The position numbers and the translations under genes are program-made. Shown here in pieces: positions 1-6,773 of a stretch of 12,418 bases of DNA. Positions within the stretch are counted from its first letter, which is position 1. Every line of letters begins with the position of its first letter. The notes below the pieces were generated by a model that ran no database searches, was not told where the DNA came from, and worked only from the letters and a program-made list of their open reading frames with translations. This DNA is from an uncultured Solirubrobacteraceae bacterium (GTDB lineage Bacteria; Actinomycetota; Thermoleophilia; Solirubrobacterales; Solirubrobacteraceae), in the NCBI GenBank assembly GCA_955652345.1, contig CATPBV010000019.1, forward strand, positions 1 through 12,418. The letters are read 5' to 3'.

Positions 1-506
1 ACCGTCGAGAGCCCGTGCAGGCGCGTGTATAGCTCGAAGTACCCCTCCGCGGCGTACTTCGCCTGCCCGTACGGCGCGAGCGGCCGGATCGGATGGTCCT
101 CGGGCGTCGGCAGCACGTCCGCGTCGCCGTACAGGCCGCCGCCGGTGGAGGTGTTGACGACGCGTCGTGCGCCGGTGGTCCGGGCCGCCTCGAGCACCGC
201 GATCGTTCCCAGGACGTTGGCGGTGGCGTCGCCGGCCGGATGCTCCACCGAGTAGCGGACATCGATCTGCGCGGCGAGATGGAAGACGAGCTCGGGACGG
301 ACCGTTTCGAAGATCTCCGCAATCGCCTGCGCGTCGGCGACGTCGGCGACCCGCAGCTGCGCTCCGCGATCCACCGCCTGCTCGAGATTCGATCGCTTGC
401 CCGTCGAAAGGTTGTCCACGACGGTCACCTCGTGCTCGCCGGCGAGCAGTCCGTCGACGAGATTTGATCCGATGAACCCCGCACCCCCTGTGACCACGCA
501 GCGCAT
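1..506 (-). CDS. NAD-dependent sugar-nucleotide epimerase, GalE-like (5' part; runs off the left edge)
   Basis: The first 168 residues of an extended short-chain dehydrogenase/reductase are readable on the minus strand from an ATG at 506. Visible features are the Rossmann nucleotide-binding motif TGGAGFIG (residues 6-13), an acidic residue after beta-2 (VVDNLS, 29-34), the HLAAQ motif (76-80), a Ser/Thr-rich active-site strand (NTSTGGGLYG, 118-127) and the catalytic Tyr-x-x-x-Lys as YGQAK (146-150). The family acts on NDP-sugars; this subgroup is usually annotated UDP-glucose 4-epimerase, but dehydratases and other epimerases share these motifs and the substrate-binding C-terminal part is outside the window. 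It lies divergent to the polysaccharide genes on the other side of a 0.5-kb structured spacer, so supplying a nucleotide sugar to them is a reasonable inference. No strong Shine-Dalgarno precedes the ATG; an ATG at 514 is out of frame. Confidence 0.9.
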   Translation of the reverse strand, partial: MRCVVTGGAGFIGSNLVDGLLAGEHEVTVVDNLSTGKRSNLEQAVDRGAQLRVADVADAQAIAEIFETVRPELVFHLAAQIDVRYSVEHPAGDATANVLGTIAVLEAARTTGARRVVNTSTGGGLYGDADVLPTPEDHPIRPLAPYGQAKYAAEGYFELYTRLHGLST

Positions 507-530
507 TGGTGCATGCAGGTTATGTCCTGG

Positions 531-689
531 GGGCTCGTAGGTGAATAGCCACTTGTTGAGTCGTTCGAATGAGCTTCGCCTGGCTGCGTCCTCGGGGCTT
601 GACGTAGCGCTGCTACGCCTGCGCCCCTGCGTCCTTGCCATGCTCGCTCCTCGAGCGCCTCAACGGCGCGCCTGTTCATCTACGAGCCC
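531..689. repeat. Long imperfect inverted repeat (about 159 bp), centred at 610
   Basis: The left arm starting at 531 is closely matched by the reverse complement of the right arm ending at 689. The outer 10 bases pair perfectly (531-540 with 680-689) and the next 10 pair with one mismatch and two G-T wobbles (541-550 with 670-679). Further in, TTGAG (556-560) matches 659-663, CGTTCGA (562-568) matches 651-657 with one wobble, GAGC (571-574) matches 646-649, and GGGGC (594-598) matches 623-627. The centre is a perfect CGTAGC-GCT-GCTACG (603-617). TCCT (525-528) and AGGA (695-698) may extend the arms. Only small indels disturb the symmetry. The outer 20 bases behave like terminal inverted repeats (17 of 20 identical), but no target-site duplication is evident. 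Weak ORFs cross it on both strands with no recognisable family. Confidence 0.75.
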
Positions 690-696
690 TGCGGAG

Positions 697-745
697 GACA
701 CGGGTGTCGGGCCCGTGTCGCCTTGTGCTGCGACACGGACCCGAC
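697..745. other. Overlapping mutually exclusive hairpins
   Basis: Two stems share one strand. Stem A pairs GACACGGG (697-704) with CCCGTGTC (712-719) around a 7-nt loop. Stem B pairs CCGTGTCGC (713-721) with GCGACACGG (730-738) around an 8-nt loop, and is extended past a C/A mismatch by GTCGGG (706-711) with CCCGAC (740-745). Because 712-719 is used by both, only one can form at a time. The CCGTGTCG octamer recurs at 822-829. The arrangement could be an attenuator-like switch, a palindromic operator, or the edge of a repeat element; there is no T-run to mark a classical terminator. Confidence 0.6.
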
Positions 746-747
746 GA

Positions 748-777
748 GGACGGCCCGGGTAGGGCTGGGGGCCGTCC
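748..777. other. Hairpin (9-bp perfect stem)
   Basis: GGACGGCCC (748-756) pairs perfectly with GGGCCGTCC (769-777) around a 12-nt loop. It starts two bases after the preceding hairpin ends and stops two bases before the next begins. No T-run follows. It belongs to the consecutive hairpin cluster in the spacer between the epimerase and the TagA/WecG gene. Confidence 0.6.
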
Positions 778-779
778 CG

Positions 780-810
780 GCCCACGAGAAAGGGGGCGAT
801 GCTCGTGGGC
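780..810. other. Hairpin (9-bp perfect stem) followed by a short T-run
   Basis: GCCCACGAG (780-788) pairs perfectly with CTCGTGGGC (802-810) around a 13-nt loop. On the plus strand it is followed by TTTCACG, too weak a U-tract to call an intrinsic terminator with confidence. It is the last clear hairpin of the cluster. From 811 to 1042 I see only a GCAAGC/GCTTGC pair, a further CCGTGTCG octamer and no convincing gene or promoter. Confidence 0.55.
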
Positions 811-1042
811 TTTCACGACTTCCGTGTCGATGCAAGCATAACCGCTCCCCGCCAAGCTTGCGCCAAACCTCATTCAAGCTCATCAAAGCGGCGCAGAGCA
901 GCTGAATCCGATGCTTGATACACAGCCTCTCACAGGACACCGCCCACCAACAGCGAAACCTCACGCCAGCTCGGTCGTTGCAAGAAGTAGGTTTCCTGAC
1001 GCTCCGCCGCAGACGGGAAACTTGCGCTCGCGGAACACGCCC

Positions 1043-1858
1043 ATGCAACCGGAAAGCTCACCGCAGCCCCAGCCCGCGCTCGTCGGCTCCCCGCTGACGA
1101 TCGACGTCCTCGGCGTCCCGCTTGCGCTGACCGACTACGAAGAAACGCTCGACTGGATCGACGCGGTGGTCGCAGCTCGCGATCGCGGCTTCGTCTGCGT
1201 CTGCAATGTCCACACGGTGATGGCATCGGCCGAGGATCCCGACCTGCGCGATGCACTCCTGTCGTCATCGATCAACGTGCCAGACGGGCAGCCGCTGGTG
1301 TGGGCGCTGAGCGCGCTCGGCCATCGCCTGCGTAGCCGGGTCTACGGACCGGAGTTGATGGCGAGAGCCTGCGAGCGCGCCGCCGAGAGCGGCCGCCGGT
1401 TCTACCTGTACGGCGGCCACGATCAGGGGGCTCTGTTCCAGCTGACGCTCAACCTTCGTCACCGCTACCCGGGCATCAAGATCGTCGGCGGCTTCTCGCC
1501 GCCCCACCGCCCGCTAACCGACGATGAGCGCCTCGGAATCGCGCACGAGATCGACCATTCCCGAGCGGACGTGGTATGGGTCGGGATCGGAGTCCCGAAG
1601 CAGGAGAAGTGGATGGGCGAGATGCGCGCGGTGCTCGAGGCGCCCGTGCTGGTCGGTGTCGGCGCCGCCTTCGACTTCCACGCCGGCCTCGTTCCCCAAG
1701 CACCCGTCTGGATCCAGGGCGCCGGCCTCGAATGGGCCTATCGCCTGGCTCACGAGCCGCGCCGCCTGTGGCGGCGCTACGCCCGCTATAACCCGCGCTT
1801 CGTCGGCGCGTTCGCCCGTCAGCTCGCCGCCCACCGGCGATCCGCTCGCCGGCCCTGA
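1043..1858 (+). CDS. WecG/TagA/CpsF-family glycosyltransferase (GT26)
   Basis: A 271-residue cytoplasmic-face glycosyltransferase that in characterised relatives transfers N-acetylmannosamine or its uronic acid from UDP-sugar onto undecaprenyl-diphosphate-linked GlcNAc. Family motifs are complete: NVHT (55-58), VPDGQPLVW (79-87), RVYGPELM (99-106), YLYGG (121-125), PKQEKWM (185-191), GVGAAFDFHAG (205-215) and a C-terminal GLEWAYRL...EPRRLWRRY (228-246). Asn55, Asp81 and Arg99 have the same spacing as catalytically important Asn39, Asp65 and Arg83 of Thermoanaerobacter TagA (numbers from memory); Gln187 probably corresponds to its Gln167. The frame is open back to an ATG at 911, but codons 911-1042 lack the GC-rich third positions of the rest, so the ATG at 1043 is preferred. 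The gene heads a three-gene plus-strand operon. The exact sugar is unknown. Confidence 0.93.
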   Translation: MQPESSPQPQPALVGSPLTIDVLGVPLALTDYEETLDWIDAVVAARDRGFVCVCNVHTVMASAEDPDLRDALLSSSINVPDGQPLVWALSALGHRLRSRVYGPELMARACERAAESGRRFYLYGGHDQGALFQLTLNLRHRYPGIKIVGGFSPPHRPLTDDERLGIAHEIDHSRADVVWVGIGVPKQEKWMGEMRAVLEAPVLVGVGAAFDFHAGLVPQAPVWIQGAGLEWAYRLAHEPRRLWRRYARYNPRFVGAFARQLAAHRRSARRP

Positions 1859-1880
1859 GCCGACCTGCGGGCGACCGGCC

Positions 1881-2687
1881 GTGCCCGACGACTTCCTCTC
1901 GGGCGAGAGCGGGTACGTGAGTGGCATCCGGGCGACGACCAAGGCGGTTGCCGCGGACGCCCTCGCCGACGCCCTCCAGCTCCTTCGCCTCCAGCCCTGG
2001 CGCCTTCGCCGGGCCGCGGGCGGGTGGCCGCGCCGCCGTGTGCTGGCACTCGGCGTCGAGCGAACCGACGCGCCGAATCTGATCGCGGGCGCCCGCGAGG
2101 AACTGGCACGCTCGCGCCACGAGCTGCGCTTCGCGGCGGCGCCCGCCGAGGGGCGCGGAAAGTTCGAGAACCTCAACCTCCTGCTCGCCGCCAATCCCCC
2201 CGATGGGGACGACTGGCTCCTGGTCATCGACGACGACGTCGCGCTCCCGCGCGGGTTCCTCGACGCGTTCATCTTCCTGGCCGAGCGATTCCAGCTGCGT
2301 CTCGCCCAGCCGGCGCATCGCAGCCGCTCACACGCCGCGTGGAAGGTGACGCGCCGCCGCGCGACGGCGGTCGCGCGCGAGACGGCGTTCGTCGAGATCG
2401 GGCCGGTCGTCGGCTTTGCGGCGCAGACGTTCGACGCGCTGCTCCCGTTTCCTGAGCTCCGCGCCGGCTGGGGGCTCGACGCCCACTGGTCGGAAATCGC
2501 GCGGGCGCACGGATGGAGGATTGGCGTGATCGACGCGACCCCGATCGCCCATGGCCTGCGCCCGATCGCTTCCTCGTACGATCGCCGCGAGGCAATCGAG
2601 GAGGCCCGCCAGTTCCTCTCAAGCCGGCCATACACGAAGGCGGTGGACGCGCAACGGACTCTGGCCACGCACCGCAGCTGGCGGTGA
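1881..2687 (+). CDS. GT-A-like glycosyltransferase (probable family 2-like)
   Basis: A 268-residue protein with no signal peptide or membrane segment. It shows an alternating strand-helix pattern leading to LLVIDDDVALPRGFLDAF (113-130), whose DDD at 117-119 fits the metal/nucleotide-binding DxD of GT-A glycosyltransferases. Further conserved-looking blocks are LAQPAHRSRSHAAW (141-154), RETAFVEIGPVVGF (166-179), GWGLDAHWSEIA (196-207) and IDATPIAHGLRP (217-228); the Gly-Trp-Gly-Leu-Asp element resembles the acceptor or catalytic-base region of GT2-type enzymes. The start is uncertain: GTG at 1881 is chosen because codons 1881-1916 all end in G or C, while GTG at 1917 has a somewhat better purine-rich upstream sequence. 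It follows the TagA-like gene by 22 nt and precedes the polymerase gene by 3 nt, so it is almost certainly co-transcribed. Donor and acceptor cannot be deduced. Confidence 0.8.
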   Translation: MPDDFLSGESGYVSGIRATTKAVAADALADALQLLRLQPWRLRRAAGGWPRRRVLALGVERTDAPNLIAGAREELARSRHELRFAAAPAEGRGKFENLNLLLAANPPDGDDWLLVIDDDVALPRGFLDAFIFLAERFQLRLAQPAHRSRSHAAWKVTRRRATAVARETAFVEIGPVVGFAAQTFDALLPFPELRAGWGLDAHWSEIARAHGWRIGVIDATPIAHGLRPIASSYDRREAIEEARQFLSSRPYTKAVDAQRTLATHRSWR

Positions 2688-2690
2688 GCG

Positions 2691-4661
2691 ATGGTAGGCA
2701 GCCAACCAAAAGCGGCGGATCTCCTGCTCGCGCTTGCCCTCGCGGGCGCGCTGGTTGCGGTCGTCTTCCTCACCACCGGCGGCACCGACCTTGTCCCGAA
2801 CACCTGGGTCGAGATCGCGCTCACTGTGATCGGGGCGGGGACGGCCGGCGCCGTGTTGCTCGCGGGCGGTCGTGACCGGCGTTCGGGTGGCGTGGTGCTG
2901 CTGCTGTTCGGTGCGCTCGCGGCGCTGACGTACGCATCGATCGCTTGGTCGGTGGCGCCCGACGCCTCCTGGGTCGAGGCGAACCGGACGCTCTCCTATC
3001 TGTCCGTGTTCGGGTTGGGGATCGCGTTCGCCCGCCTGGCGCCTGACCGCTGGCCCGCGATCGTCGGCGCGGTGGCTCTGGCCGCGACCGCCGTCTGCTC
3101 CTACACGTTGCTCGCGAAGGTCTTCCCGGCGAGCCTCGACCCGACTGACCTGCTCGGCCGGCTGCAAGTGCCATTCGGGTACTTCAACGCCACCGGCCTG
3201 ATCGCGGCGCTCGGTCTGGTGCCGAGCGTGTGGGCCGGAACACGGCCCGACGCCCCGCTGCTGGCGCGAGCGCTCAGCCCTCCGGCGATCGCGATCCTCT
3301 CTGCGGTGCTCGTGCTGTCGTACTCGCGCGGCGCCTTGGTCGCGGCCGCCGTCGGCTTGTGCTGCTGGTTCGCGCTCGCCCCGCTGCGCCTGCGGTCGGC
3401 TGCGATCCTCGCGCTGGGCGTTGCCGGCGGCGCCGTGATCACGGCCTGGGCGCTCGGGAGGCAGGCGATCATCGGCGACGACGTCGCGCTTCACGCAAGG
3501 ACGGCGGCCGGGCACTCGTTCGGCCTGGTACTGCTGATCGTGCTGGCGCTTGTTGGGCTGCTCGGAGGCGCTGCGGCGGTGGCGATGGAGCGCGTCGGTC
3601 TGTCGGCCAGGACACGCCGTCGCGTCAGCACCGCGCTGGTGGTGCTCGTCGCGCTCGTTCCGGTCGGGGGGGTCGTTGCGCTCGCGGCCTCCTCGCGTGG
3701 ACTCACCGGCGAGGTCTCCCACCTGTGGACGCGGGCCACGAGCGGCTCCGTCAGCAACAACCCAGGCCGCTTGGGGCAGCTCGGAAGCAGCCGGGGGAAC
3801 TACTGGAGCGTCGGATTGAAGGTGGGAGAACACGCCCTGCTGGGGGGCGTCGGCGCGCGCGGATATGAGACGGCGCGACCCCGGTACACCCCAAGCCTGC
3901 TTCAGACCGATGCGCACAGCTACGTGATCGAGACGTTCGCCGATCTAGGGCTCGTGGGCCTGGTGTTGAACCTCGCGCTGCTCGCCGCCTGGGTGATCGC
4001 CACGCGGCGGACGCTCGGCGCCGCCGACCGAGCCGGCGAGCGCGCCGGGCTGGTCGCTCTCCTGTCGGTCGTGGTCGTGTTCGGAGTGCACTCGGCAATC
4101 GACCTGACTTGGTTCATCCCAGGCGTTGCGATTCCCGCACTGCTGTGCGCCGGCTGGTTGGCGGGACGAGGGTCCCTGCCGATGCGCGGCCAAGCGGGCC
4201 CACGGCCGTCGCCGTCCTTCTCACCGGGGCGTGCCGCAGCGCTCGTCGGGCTGGCCGCCGTAACGCTGGCAGCCGCATGGGTGATCTGGCAGCCGCTTCG
4301 ATCCTCGCAGGCCGACGCCGCCGGAATCGCAGCTCTTTCGCGAGGTGATGGGCAGGCAGCGCTCGCGAACGCACGCGCCGCGGTGACCTCGGATCCGGTG
4401 TCGGCACAGGCGTTGTGGATCCTGGCAAACGTCTACGGCGATCTCGGACGGCTTGCGGACGCCCACCGCGAGCTCGTCGAGGCGACCTCGGTGCAGCCCT
4501 CGAACCCGACCACCTGGGAGATCCTCGGCGTCTACGACCTCAAGCACGGCCTGCGCAGCGAGGCGGTGAGCGCCCTGCGCCGGGCGCATCGGCTGGAGCC
4601 GTTCTCGCCCCAGGTCGCGCAGGAGCTGACGAGCGCCCTAGCGGACCTCGCGCGCGGCTGA
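2691..4661 (+). CDS. O-antigen ligase/polymerase-like (Wzy_C) membrane protein with C-terminal TPR domain
   Basis: A 656-residue polytopic inner-membrane protein. Hydrophobic segments occur at about 11-30, 41-60, 67-85, 102-115, 122-142, 165-181, 195-230, 236-255, 276-299, 313-333, 412-437, 453-470, 473-492 and 514-533. The polymerase/ligase signature covers VLSYSRGALVAA (208-219), a large extracytoplasmic loop containing RGNYW (368-372) and HALLGGVGARGYE (381-393), and DAHSYVIETFADLGLVGL (407-424), matching the conserved His-plus-Glu and Gly-Leu-hydrophobic pattern of PF04932-type proteins. Residues 541-656 form TPR-like helical pairs (GDGQAALANARAAVTSDP, then a repeat ending at QPSNP, then one ending at EPFSP), probably outside the membrane. 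It likely polymerises or transfers the lipid-linked glycan. The ATG lies 3 nt after the upstream stop with GGTGAG before it, indicating translational coupling. Its 3' end overlaps the convergent methyltransferase by 24 nt. Confidence 0.9.
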   Translation: MVGSQPKAADLLLALALAGALVAVVFLTTGGTDLVPNTWVEIALTVIGAGTAGAVLLAGGRDRRSGGVVLLLFGALAALTYASIAWSVAPDASWVEANRTLSYLSVFGLGIAFARLAPDRWPAIVGAVALAATAVCSYTLLAKVFPASLDPTDLLGRLQVPFGYFNATGLIAALGLVPSVWAGTRPDAPLLARALSPPAIAILSAVLVLSYSRGALVAAAVGLCCWFALAPLRLRSAAILALGVAGGAVITAWALGRQAIIGDDVALHARTAAGHSFGLVLLIVLALVGLLGGAAAVAMERVGLSARTRRRVSTALVVLVALVPVGGVVALAASSRGLTGEVSHLWTRATSGSVSNNPGRLGQLGSSRGNYWSVGLKVGEHALLGGVGARGYETARPRYTPSLLQTDAHSYVIETFADLGLVGLVLNLALLAAWVIATRRTLGAADRAGERAGLVALLSVVVVFGVHSAIDLTWFIPGVAIPALLCAGWLAGRGSLPMRGQAGPRPSPSFSPGRAAALVGLAAVTLAAAWVIWQPLRSSQADAAGIAALSRGDGQAALANARAAVTSDPVSAQALWILANVYGDLGRLADAHRELVEATSVQPSNPTTWEILGVYDLKHGLRSEAVSALRRAHRLEPFSPQVAQELTSALADLARG

Positions 4662-5261
4662 GCCAGATTTGACGGCCTCGGCGAGCAGAAGGCGCCGGAG
4701 GCCCGGCGGACCGCCGAGCGCTCTGACGCGTATCGCTCCGAAGCCGAACTCCTCGAGCAGCTCGCAAAGTGACGCTCGCGTGTACAGATGCAGGTGGTCC
4801 CCAAGCGGCTCGGAGAAGCGCTCGATCCCCCCAACCGCCACCCGCAGGCGCCCGTGCGAGGGAGTGCTGAGGAGCAGCCGGCCGCCGGGCGACAGGACGC
4901 GTCGCACCTCAGAGAGCCAGCGCGCGGTGTCCGCGACGTGCTCGATCACCTCGCTCGCCCACACCAGCTCGAATGAGCAATCCTCGAACGGCAGCGGGCC
5001 TACGATCGGAGCGATCCGGAAGTCGAGCTCGGGGTGCCGCGCCGCTGCCCGCTCGAGCGCGGCCGCGGCGACCTCGACGCCGACCGCGTTCGCGCCCGCC
5101 GCCGCCAGCTCTCGAGTGAAGTCTCCGGAGCCGCAACCCAGATCGAGAGCGCGCTCGCCCGCGCGGACGCGCTCGAGCAGGAACGTCCGCCGGAGCTCGA
5201 AATCCGGCGCGCTCAGATCATCGGGCAATCGATTCCAGAGGTCCTCGTAGTAATCGCGCAC
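4638..5261 (-). CDS. Class I SAM-dependent methyltransferase (methyltransferase type 11-like)
   Basis: A 207-residue Rossmann-fold methyltransferase. Motif I is ALDLGCGSGDF (38-48), the acidic residue at the end of strand 2 is Glu63 in VGVEV, a PFEDCSFELVWASEVIEHV segment gives motifs II-III (91-109), and EVRRVLSPGGRLLLSTP (118-134) is the usual strand-5 region. These match ubiquinone/menaquinone-type and polysaccharide-associated small-molecule methyltransferases; the substrate cannot be told from sequence. The start is GTG at 5261; no better in-frame start is seen upstream. It is convergent with and overlaps the polymerase gene by 24 nt, and is divergent from the GT4 gene. Its place between two glycan genes suggests it methylates a sugar or a lipid-linked intermediate, which is inference. 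Confidence 0.88.
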   Translation of the reverse strand: MRDYYEDLWNRLPDDLSAPDFELRRTFLLERVRAGERALDLGCGSGDFTRELAAAGANAVGVEVAAAALERAAARHPELDFRIAPIVGPLPFEDCSFELVWASEVIEHVADTARWLSEVRRVLSPGGRLLLSTPSHGRLRVAVGGIERFSEPLGDHLHLYTRASLCELLEEFGFGAIRVRALGGPPGLRRLLLAEAVKSGSAAREVR

Positions 5262-5368
5262 AGAGCGACGGTATCGCTGGACATCGCCGCCCGCCGCTGG
5301 ACATCCGCAGCCACCGGCGGTTACAGTTGCCCGCGCAATGGACCGGAGCTGATGAGCGCTCGAAGACC
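5262..5368. promoter_or_regulatory. Divergent intergenic region with an 11-bp direct repeat
   Basis: This 107-nt spacer separates the divergent methyltransferase and GT4 genes and must hold the start signals of both unless transcripts overlap. CGCTGGACATC occurs exactly twice, at 5275-5285 and 5295-5305, a 20-bp offset that would put both copies on the same face of the helix. This could be a regulator site or chance duplication. No confident -35/-10 pair was identified. Confidence 0.4.
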
Positions 5369-6394
5369 GTGAGAGTCGCCTTCGACAACCGGCCGGCGAA
5401 GGAGGATTCCGGCGTCGGGCGCTACACGCGGTGCATGCTCCAGGCTCTGCGGGACGCGGGGCGCGGCGAGATCGTCGAGACGCACGACGCCCGCCGCTAT
5501 GACGTGTTCCACGCCCCCTCGATCGACGAGGCGCTGCTCCGAAGCCCGGTGCCGATGGTCGTCACCTTGCATGACCTGATCGCGCTGAAGCACGCAGGCC
5601 AGTATCTGCGCTCGGGTCTGCGCTTCAAGTTGCGCTGCCTGGCGGTTCAGCGCGCGGTCCGCGTCATCGTCCCGACCGAGGTGGTCGCCGACGACGCCGT
5701 CGACGCCCTCGAGATCCCCCGTGATCGGGTGGTGGTGATCGCCGAGGCCGCGGCGCCGGCCCTGCACCCTCGCCCCGAGGAGGAGGTGGAGGCGGTCCGC
5801 GCTCGGTTCGGGCTGCCGGACCGCTATCTGCTCTGGGTGGGGACGCTCCGAAGCCCCGATCCGCACAAGCGCGTGCTTGCCCTGGCGCGGGCCTCGCGCA
5901 GGATCCCGCTCGTACTCGTGGGCGCGACCGGGCCCTGGGCACAGGAGCTGCCCGACGTGACGTTGACCGGCGCGGTCGACGACGATCAGCTCGCGGCGAT
6001 CTACACGGGCGCGCACGCGCTGATCTCGCCGAGCAGCGAAGGTGGCTTCGGGCTGCCGCTGGTCGAGGCGCTCGCGTGCGGTACACCCGTTGTGGCTTCC
6101 GATTCCCCGACCGTGCGCGAGGTGCTCGGGGAGCGGGCGACGGTGCGACCGGTCGACGACCTCGAGGGGCTGATCGCTGCGGCGGAGTCGGCCCGCCGGC
6201 CGGCGCCGCCAGCGAGCTCGTGGACATGGGATGACGCTGCCGCCGCCACATGGGATGTGTACGCGCAAGCGATGCATGCGCCGCATCGCTGGCGTGGGGC
6301 ACGCCGGCGAGGGTCCGCGACCGAGTCGACCCTCGCCGCGGGCGCCGCTAGCGCGTCGGGCTCTCGACGAGCAGCGTCACGGGCCCGTCGTTGA
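5369..6394 (+). CDS. GT4-family glycosyltransferase (GT-B fold)
   Basis: A 341-residue retaining-type glycosyltransferase of the group 1/GT4 family. The N-terminal domain starts VRVAFDNRPAKEDSGVGRYTR, with the glycine-rich acceptor-side loop typical of mannosyl/rhamnosyl transferases; VVTLHDLI follows. The C-terminal nucleotide-sugar domain has YLLWVGTLRSPDPHKR (about 152-167), VDDDQLAAIYTGAHALISPSSEGGFGLPLVEALACGTPVVASD and a matching acceptor helix. In the usual E-x7-E motif the first Glu is one residue further away here (EGGFGLPLVE). The frame is open upstream to a TTG at 5327, but GTG at 5369 begins the family's usual N-terminus. The last 40 or so residues are Arg/Ala-rich and unlike the family; they run 47 nt into the convergent dtd gene. 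It likely adds a sugar to the same surface glycan as its neighbours. Confidence 0.88.
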   Translation: MRVAFDNRPAKEDSGVGRYTRCMLQALRDAGRGEIVETHDARRYDVFHAPSIDEALLRSPVPMVVTLHDLIALKHAGQYLRSGLRFKLRCLAVQRAVRVIVPTEVVADDAVDALEIPRDRVVVIAEAAAPALHPRPEEEVEAVRARFGLPDRYLLWVGTLRSPDPHKRVLALARASRRIPLVLVGATGPWAQELPDVTLTGAVDDDQLAAIYTGAHALISPSSEGGFGLPLVEALACGTPVVASDSPTVREVLGERATVRPVDDLEGLIAAAESARRPAPPASSWTWDDAAAATWDVYAQAMHAPHRWRGARRRGSATESTLAAGAASASGSRRAASRARR

Positions 6395-6773
6395 CCAGCT
6401 CGACCGCCATCATCGCGCCGAACGAACCGCGGCGGGCGCCGAGCAGCTCGCAGAAGCGCTCGTAAAGCGGCTCCGCCGCCTCCGGGGGCGCGGCCTCGAC
6501 GAAGCTCGGGCGATTTCCCCGGCGTACGTCCCCGTAGAGCGTGAACTGGCTCACGCACAGCACCTCGCGATCCCCGAGCGGCTCGTTCATGCGCCCGTCG
6601 GCGTCGGGAAAGATCCGCAGCGCCCGGACCTTCTCCGCCAACCACTTGGCATCGACTTCGTCGTCGTCTCCGCTCACGCCAAGCAGTACGAGTAGCCCGG
6701 GCCCGATCGACGAGACCTCGCGGCCGTCGACGGATACGGCCGCTCGGGAGACCCGTTGAATCAGTGCGCGCAC
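6348..6773 (-). CDS. dtd: D-aminoacyl-tRNA deacylase
   Basis: A 141-residue protein matching Dtd over its whole usual length of about 145. It hydrolyses D-amino acids (and glycine mischarged on tRNA-Ala) from tRNAs, protecting translation; the active dimer is cytosolic. It starts MRALIQRVSRAAVSVDG, carries the SQFTLYGD motif (75-82) that holds the catalytic Thr, and the NDGPVT motif (128-133) containing the cross-subunit Gly-cisPro that enforces chirality. The start is GTG at 6773, lying inside the end of the galT-like gene (13-nt overlap, different frame), so the two are probably translationally coupled. Its 3' end overlaps the convergent GT4 gene by 47 nt. Confidence 0.96.
   Translation of the reverse strand: MRALIQRVSRAAVSVDGREVSSIGPGLLVLLGVSGDDDEVDAKWLAEKVRALRIFPDADGRMNEPLGDREVLCVSQFTLYGDVRRGNRPSFVEAAPPEAAEPLYERFCELLGARRGSFGAMMAVELVNDGPVTLLVESPTR

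Noticed and set aside
780..815. Rho-independent terminator
   Set aside because: The 9-bp stem is strong but only three T residues follow before CACG, so it is kept as a hairpin of uncertain role.
425..905. Several small ORFs on both strands across the epimerase-wecG spacer
   Set aside because: They lie on the palindrome and hairpins, read through on both strands because the element is self-complementary, and show no family motif or consistent third-position bias.
911..1042. Upstream extension of the WecG/TagA gene to an ATG at 911
   Set aside because: The extra 44 codons lack the GC-rich third positions of the gene and do not resemble the family N-terminus.
2619..3917. Long minus-strand ORF opposite the polymerase gene, 432 codons
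   Set aside because: Its composition (Arg, Gln, Gly, His-rich, no domain) is typical of an antisense shadow of GC-rich coding sequence.
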